Positions 59,628-64,000 of a DNA stretch of 64,000 nucleotides are shown in pieces. The translations under genes were made by a program, and so were the position numbers. The stretch covers positions 2,728,001-2,792,000 of the forward strand of contig NZ_JAVDUV010000001.1 in the NCBI RefSeq assembly GCF_031456545.1, written 5' to 3'. The notes beneath the pieces were generated by a model. It did no database searches and was not told the origin of the DNA. It was given only the letters and a program-made list of their open reading frames with translations. Origin of the DNA: Agromyces sp. 3263 (GTDB taxonomy: Bacteria > Actinomycetota > Actinomycetes > Actinomycetales > Microbacteriaceae). Every line of letters starts with the position of its first letter. The stretch's first letter is position 1.

Positions 59628-61058
59628 GTGACCGTGCGATTCTACGACTCGAAGGCCCAGGCCCTGCGTGACTTCGTGCCCCTCCGCGAGGGGCGCGTCG
59701 GCATGTACGTCTGCGGGCCGACGGTGCAGTCGAGCCCGCACATCGGGCACCTGCGCAGCGCCCTCGCCTACGACCTCATGCGGCGGTGGCTCGGGTACCG
59801 CGGGTACGACGTCGTGTTCGTCCGCAACGTCACCGACATCGACGACAAGATCCTCGCCGCCTCCGACGAGGAGCGCGCCGACGGCGTCGGCGAGGAGTGG
59901 TGGGCGCTCGCCTACCGCGTCGAGCTCGAGTTCACCGCCGCGTACGCCTCGCTCGGCATCCTCGCCCCGACCTACGAGCCCCGGGCGACGGCGAGCGTGC
60001 AGCAGATGCAGCAGCTCATCGCCCGCCTGATCGAGCGCGGACACGCCTACGCGGCACCCGACGGCTCGGGCGACGTCTACTTCGACACCGCGAGCTGGCC
60101 ATCCTACGGCGAGCTCACCCGGCAGGCCCGCGACAACATGGAGGCAGCGGCCGACGCCGACCCGCGCGGCAAGCGGGATCCCCGCGACTTCGCGCTCTGG
60201 AAGGGCCGTAAGCCGGCCGAGCCCGAGTCGGCGTCGTGGGAGTCGCCGTGGGGCCCGGGGCGGCCGGGCTGGCACATCGAGTGCTCCGCCATGGCCACGC
60301 GCTACCTCGGCACCGAGTTCGACATCCACGGCGGCGGCCTCGACCTGCGCTTCCCGCACCACGAGAACGAGCTCGCGCAGTCGACGGCGGCGGGCGACGC
60401 GTACGCGCGGTACTGGGTGCACAACGGGCTCGTGAACATCGGCGGCCAGAAGATGTCGAAGTCGCTCGGCAACTCCGTCTACGCCGGCGAGCTCCTCGAG
60501 CTCGCGTCGCCGCTCGCCGTGCGCTACCTGCTCGGCGCCGCGCACTACCGCTCCACGCTCGACTACGCGCCCACCTCCCTGGCCGAGGCCGAGGCGGCCG
60601 TCGACCGCATCCGGGCGTTCCTGGTGCGCGTCGAGCGCCGCCTCGCCGGCACCCGGTTCGCCGGGGTGGGCAGCCCGCTCATCCCCGACGCGTTCGCCGA
60701 GGCGATGGACGACGACCTCAGCGTGCCGCAGGCGCTCGCCGTGCTCCATGAGACCGTGCGGGCCGGCAACCAGGCGCTCGACGCCGAGGAGTTGCACGAC
60801 GCCGCCTCCCTGCACGGCCAGGTCGTCGCGATGGTCGAGGTGCTCGGCATCGACCCGCGCGACACCCATTGGGCTCCGGATGCCGCGCCCGCGGCATCCG
60901 CGCTCGACGCCCTCGTCACCCGCCTCATCGAAGACCGACAGGCCGCTCGCGCGGCCAAGGACTTCGCCGCGGCCGACCTCATCCGCGCCGAGCTCTCGGC
61001 CGCGGGCATCACCATCGAAGACAGCCAGACCGGCACGCATTGGAGCTTGGGATCATGA
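59628..61058 (+). CDS. cysS: Cysteinyl-tRNA synthetase
   Basis: A 476-aa class I synthetase charging tRNA-Cys. [20 protein letters not shown] includes the zinc Cys and the HIGH motif; [23 protein letters not shown] and [10 protein letters not shown] complete the active site. The GTG start has TAGGCT 6 nt upstream and no ribosome site (leaderless). rlmB overlaps its stop. Confidence 0.96.
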   Translation: MTVRFYDSKAQALRDFVPLREGRVGMYVCGPTVQSSPHIGHLRSALAYDLMRRWLGYRGYDVVFVRNVTDIDDKILAASDEERADGVGEEWWALAYRVELEFTAAYASLGILAPTYEPRATASVQQMQQLIARLIERGHAYAAPDGSGDVYFDTASWPSYGELTRQARDNMEAAADADPRGKRDPRDFALWKGRKPAEPESASWESPWGPGRPGWHIECSAMATRYLGTEFDIHGGGLDLRFPHHENELAQSTAAGDAYARYWVHNGLVNIGGQKMSKSLGNSVYAGELLELASPLAVRYLLGAAHYRSTLDYAPTSLAEAEAAVDRIRAFLVRVERRLAGTRFAGVGSPLIPDAFAEAMDDDLSVPQALAVLHETVRAGNQALDAEELHDAASLHGQVVAMVEVLGIDPRDTHWAPDAAPAASALDALVTRLIEDRQAARAAKDFAAADLIRAELSAAGITIEDSQTGTHWSLGS

Positions 61059-62089
61059 AGGGCAGCAGCAAGCCGCGCGCCGGAGCCGTGCGCAAGAGCA
61101 AGGGCAAGCAGGTCGGGTCCGGCGGGCAGGGCCGGCAGGCGCTCGAGGGCAAGGGTCCCACGCCCAAGGCGGAGGACCGTGCCTGGCACCCCGCCGGCAA
61201 GCGCAAGGCCGCCGAGGAGCGGTATCGCGCGGCGGGCGGCAAGGGGAAGGCTCCCGGGAAGGTGGCCGGCCAGGGCCAGCGAGCCGGCGCGCCTCGCGGG
61301 GCATCCGGCGCAGCACGACGGTCGAAATCGGGCGACGAGTCCGAGATCGTGACCGGCCGCAACTCCGTCGTCGAGGCGCTGCGGGCCCGCATCCCCGCCA
61401 CGACCCTCTACGTCGCCGCGCGCGTCGAGATGGACGACCGGGTGAAGGAGGCGATGAAGATCGCCACTAACCGCGGCATCCCCATGCTCGAGGTCATGCG
61501 GCCCGAGCTCGACCGCCTCGCCGGCGAGGGCGGCGTGCACCAGGGCCTCGCGCTCAAGGTGCCGCCCTACGAGTACGCGCACCCGATCGAGCTGCTCGAC
61601 GAGGTGCTCGCCCGCGACGAGACCCCCCTCTTCGTCGCGCTCGACGGCATCACCGACCCCCGCAATCTCGGCGCGATCCTCCGCTCCACGGGCGCGTTCG
61701 GCGGCCAGGGCGTCATCGTGCCGCAGCGTCGCTCGGTCGGCGTGAACTCCGCCGCATGGAAGACCTCGGCCGGCGCAGCCGCTCGCGTGCCCGTCGCGAT
61801 GGCGGCGAACCTCACGCAGACGCTCAAGGCGCTGAAGGAGCGCGGCGTGTTCGTGCTCGGACTCGACGGCGACGGCGACGTGTCGCTTCCCGGCCTCTCG
61901 TGGGCCGAGCGCCCGATCGTGGTGGTGGTCGGCAGCGAGGGCAAGGGCCTCTCACGGCTCGTGGCCGAGACCTGCGATGCCATCGTGTCGATCCCCATCG
62001 AGTCGTCGACCGAATCGCTGAACGCCGGCATCGCGGCATCCGTCACCCTCTACGAGATCTCGAAGCTGCGGGCCGAGTCGCCCGTCTGA
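61055..62089 (+). CDS. rlmB: 23S rRNA 2'-O-methyltransferase RlmB/TrmH (SpoU) family
   Basis: A 344-aa SpoU-class methyltransferase, probably modifying a guanosine of 23S rRNA. About 95 N-terminal residues are a Lys/Gly/Arg-rich low-complexity extension, followed by the substrate-binding domain ([12 protein letters not shown]) and the knotted catalytic domain with [34 protein letters not shown] and [25 protein letters not shown] overlap with cysS. Confidence 0.93.
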   Translation: MKGSSKPRAGAVRKSKGKQVGSGGQGRQALEGKGPTPKAEDRAWHPAGKRKAAEERYRAAGGKGKAPGKVAGQGQRAGAPRGASGAARRSKSGDESEIVTGRNSVVEALRARIPATTLYVAARVEMDDRVKEAMKIATNRGIPMLEVMRPELDRLAGEGGVHQGLALKVPPYEYAHPIELLDEVLARDETPLFVALDGITDPRNLGAILRSTGAFGGQGVIVPQRRSVGVNSAAWKTSAGAAARVPVAMAANLTQTLKALKERGVFVLGLDGDGDVSLPGLSWAERPIVVVVGSEGKGLSRLVAETCDAIVSIPIESSTESLNAGIAASVTLYEISKLRAESPV

Positions 62090-62138
62090 CGCTGTCAAGG
62101 CCTCGCTCGCCATCACGCCGACACGTAGCGTCAGGGAC

Positions 62139-62696
62139 ATGACGCAGAACATCGACGAGCACCGAGACGACGACACGCGGCCGACCGACGCGCCAGGCAC
62201 TGCCGAGACGCCGCCCGATCCCGCCGAGGAGCGCGAACGCATCGCGAAGCTCGTGACCGGCGCCGACACGGCGCTGCTCACCAGCCGAGGAGCCGACGGA
62301 ACGCTGCACGCGCGCCCCCTCGCGGTGCTGCAGGACGACTTCGACGGCGTCATCCGGTTCCTCGTACAGGATCCGAGCGAGAAGACCCGCGAGATCATCG
62401 CGGATCCCGTCGTGAACGTGTCGTTCGCCTCGAAGAACGGCTACCTGTCGGTCGCGGGCCACGCGCGCGTGGTGCGCGACGACGCCCTCATCGACGAGCT
62501 GTGGAACCCGGCCGCCCAGGCGTGGTTCGAGCAGGGCCGCGAGGACCCGACGATCGCGGTGCTCGAGGTGACCGGCGACGGGGCCGAGTACTGGGCGAAG
62601 ACGGAGCCGGGCGTGTTCTCGCTCGTGAAGGCGGCCGCGGCGATCTTCACGCGCAAGACGCCCGACATCGGGGAGAACCGCAGCGTCGCACTCTGA
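62139..62696 (+). CDS. Pyridoxamine 5'-phosphate oxidase-fold stress protein
   Basis: A 185-aa split-barrel flavin-binding protein of the general stress protein 26 type. TALLTSRGADGTLHARPLAV and VNVSFASKNGYLSVAGHARV are the conserved strands; AKTEPGVFSLVKAAAAIFT ends the fold. Activity unknown. TAGCGT (62126-62131) lies 7 nt before the ATG. Confidence 0.83.
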   Translation: MTQNIDEHRDDDTRPTDAPGTAETPPDPAEERERIAKLVTGADTALLTSRGADGTLHARPLAVLQDDFDGVIRFLVQDPSEKTREIIADPVVNVSFASKNGYLSVAGHARVVRDDALIDELWNPAAQAWFEQGREDPTIAVLEVTGDGAEYWAKTEPGVFSLVKAAAAIFTRKTPDIGENRSVAL

Positions 62697-62707
62697 GCCG
62701 GGCTCAG

Positions 62708-62728
62708 GCGCCGGCCGGGCTCCGGCGC
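62708..62728. terminator. Hairpin between convergent genes
   Basis: GCGCCGG (62708-62714) pairs with CCGGCGC (62722-62728) over a 7-nt loop, between stops at 62696 and 62743. Confidence 0.55.
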
Positions 62729-62742
62729 GGGCCGGGCCGGCC

Positions 62743-64000
62743 TCAGACCTTGAGGCGCCAGTCGTTCTCGTCGTCGGGGTCGACCACCGCGATGGCCGAC
62801 GTCTCGGGAACGACCTCGATCGTCGAGGTCGAACCCGTGGGCGGCCCCAGCACGGTCGCCTCGTCACGACGGTGGCGGAGCACCTGGTTGACGTAGGACG
62901 TGACCGCCTCGGCGAGCGGGATGTCGTGCCCCGCCTGCTGCGCCATGAACCAGCGGTGCTCGAGGAGCTGGTGGAAGATCTCGGCCGGCTCGAGCTTGCC
63001 CCGCAGGTCGAGGGGGATCGCGCGCACGACGGGCTCGAACACGCGCATCAGCCACTCGTGGGCGACCATCTCCTCATCGAGGTCGGCCTTGCCGTAGGCG
63101 GCGCGATAGGAGTCGAGGTCGTTGAGCAGGCGACGTGCCTGGTTCTCGCCGGCATCGAGCCCGGTCAGGCGGAGCAGCCGACGCTGGTGGTGCCCCGCGT
63201 CGACGACCTTCGGCTGGATCCGCAGCGTCGTGCCCGTGTCGTCCGTGCGGATCGCGAGCTCCTCGATGTCGAAGCCGAGGTCGTTCAGGCGGTTCACGCG
63301 TTCGTTGATGCGCCAGCGTTCGGCGGTCGAGAACGACTCGGAGCCCGTGAGCTCCTTCCACAGGCTGCGGTACGCCTCGACGATGCCGTTGGAGATGCGC
63401 ACCGGGTCGAGCTCGTCGGCGACGCGGCCACCCGCTTCGAGGTCGAGGAGCTCGCCGGCGATGTTCACCCGGGCGATCTCGAGGTCGTTCTCGCGCTGGC
63501 CGTTCGACAGGCCGCCCTCGTAGAGCTTGCCGGTCTCGGCGTCGACGAGGTAGGCCGCGAAGGCGCCCGCATCCCGCCGGAACAGGGTGTTCGACAGCGA
63601 CACGTCGCCCCAGAAGAACCCGACGATGTGCAGTCGCACGAGCAGCACCGCGAGGGCGTCGATGAGCCGGGTCGCGGTGTCGGGCCGGAGCGTCTGGGAG
63701 AAGAGCGCGCGGTAGGGGAGGGAGAACCGGAGATGCCGGGTGACGAGCACCGGCTTCAGGGGCTCGCCCTCGGCATCCGTTCGGTTCGTGATGACCGCGA
63801 CGGGCTCGACGCAGGGGATCTCGGTACGCTGCAGCAGTCGCAGCATCTCGTACTCGCCCTTGGCCATGTCGGCCGTGGTCTCCTTGATCGCCACGACATG
63901 GCCGCCCAGGTGGGCGAACCGCACGAGGTGGCGTGAGATGCCCTTCGGCAGCGCGGCGATGGTGTCGCTCGGCCAGGACTCCAGCGGGAGGTCCCAGGGG
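62743..64000 (-). CDS. DUF4032 (kinase-like fold) protein, 5' end outside the window
   Basis: The frame is open to the window edge; at least 419 residues are visible, starting PWDLPLESWPSDTIAALPKG. ISRHLVRFAHLGGHVVAIKE resembles a protein-kinase Gly-loop and Lys, and LHIVGFFWGDVSLSNTLF with AYLVDAETGKLYEGG resembles the catalytic and metal loops of the kinase/LPS-kinase fold. DUF4032 is conserved in actinobacteria and its function is unknown. An internal GTG near 63924 is not the start because homologous sequence continues upstream. Confidence 0.85.
   Translation of the reverse strand, partial: PWDLPLESWPSDTIAALPKGISRHLVRFAHLGGHVVAIKETTADMAKGEYEMLRLLQRTEIPCVEPVAVITNRTDAEGEPLKPVLVTRHLRFSLPYRALFSQTLRPDTATRLIDALAVLLVRLHIVGFFWGDVSLSNTLFRRDAGAFAAYLVDAETGKLYEGGLSNGQRENDLEIARVNIAGELLDLEAGGRVADELDPVRISNGIVEAYRSLWKELTGSESFSTAERWRINERVNRLNDLGFDIEELAIRTDDTGTTLRIQPKVVDAGHHQRRLLRLTGLDAGENQARRLLNDLDSYRAAYGKADLDEEMVAHEWLMRVFEPVVRAIPLDLRGKLEPAEIFHQLLEHRWFMAQQAGHDIPLAEAVTSYVNQVLRHRRDEATVLGPPTGSTSTIEVVPETSAIAVVDPDDENDWRLKV

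Overview
The window is about 64 kb of very GC-rich chromosome, densely packed with actinobacterial genes. Codon usage, the many genes with a TANNNT box 6-8 nt before the start codon, and the neighbourhoods gpmA-phoU-senX3-regX3, carD-ispDF-cysS-rlmB and sigK-rskA all indicate Actinomycetota. The recurring word GGATGCCGC/GCGGCATCC and the gene content suggest a member of the Microbacteriaceae (Agromyces- or Microbacterium-like); that placement is inference. No phage, integrase, IS element, rRNA or CRISPR array was seen.

Layout. 1-5.5 kb: nagB, a TetR regulator facing an ABC-2-like membrane protein, a YrdB-like protein, purU and an MFS exporter. 5.5-7.3 kb: one long protein joining an ECF sigma factor to a zinc anti-sigma domain, membrane helices and an Ig-like tail. 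7.6-16.8 kb: a divergent amino-sugar locus. The minus-strand operon is SIS deaminase/isomerase, ROK kinase, PfkB kinase, class II aldolase, DeoR regulator and nagA; the plus-strand operon is a sugar ABC transporter (binding lipoprotein plus two permeases). It reads as an ABC-fed, PTS-independent N-acetylgalactosamine (Aga) or GlcNAc pathway, and a secreted GH20 hexosaminidase at 18.0-19.7 kb could supply the sugar. 17.0-17.8 kb: an AbiEi-like/DUF559 gene flanked by imperfect direct repeats.

19.8-22.2 kb: a ZTP riboswitch candidate ahead of glyA-folD, linked functionally to purU. 22.3-25.9 kb: a nonulosonic (sialic-acid-like) operon with a NeuA-HAD fusion, a short NeuB and a DUF6716 putative glycosyltransferase. 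26-29 kb: gamma-carbonic-anhydrase-like protein, APC permease, YbaK-like deacylase, GNAT. 29-33 kb: Leloir genes galT-galK divergent from a DeoR regulator and galM, with a two-copy operator between them. 33-37 kb: MarP-like protease, fasciclin lipoprotein, sigK and rskA.

38.4-40.1 kb: a small conserved protein, a tRNA-Lys(UUU) gene interrupted by a group I intron of about 256 nt, a conserved actinobacterial protein and a candidate structured RNA. 40-57 kb is rich in phosphate functions: pabC, pstSCAB with a PHO box, mutT1-like/ppk, glnR, small membrane proteins, nitrobindin-like and YgfZ proteins, gpmA, phoU and senX3-regX3. 57-64 kb: lipoprotein, carD, ispDF, cysS, rlmB, a flavin/PNPOx-fold protein and a truncated DUF4032 gene running off the window.

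Most operons are joined by 1-4 nt overlaps (ATGA, GTGA, TTGA), and convergent genes are separated by strong GC-rich hairpins, several built from the GGATGCCGC word.
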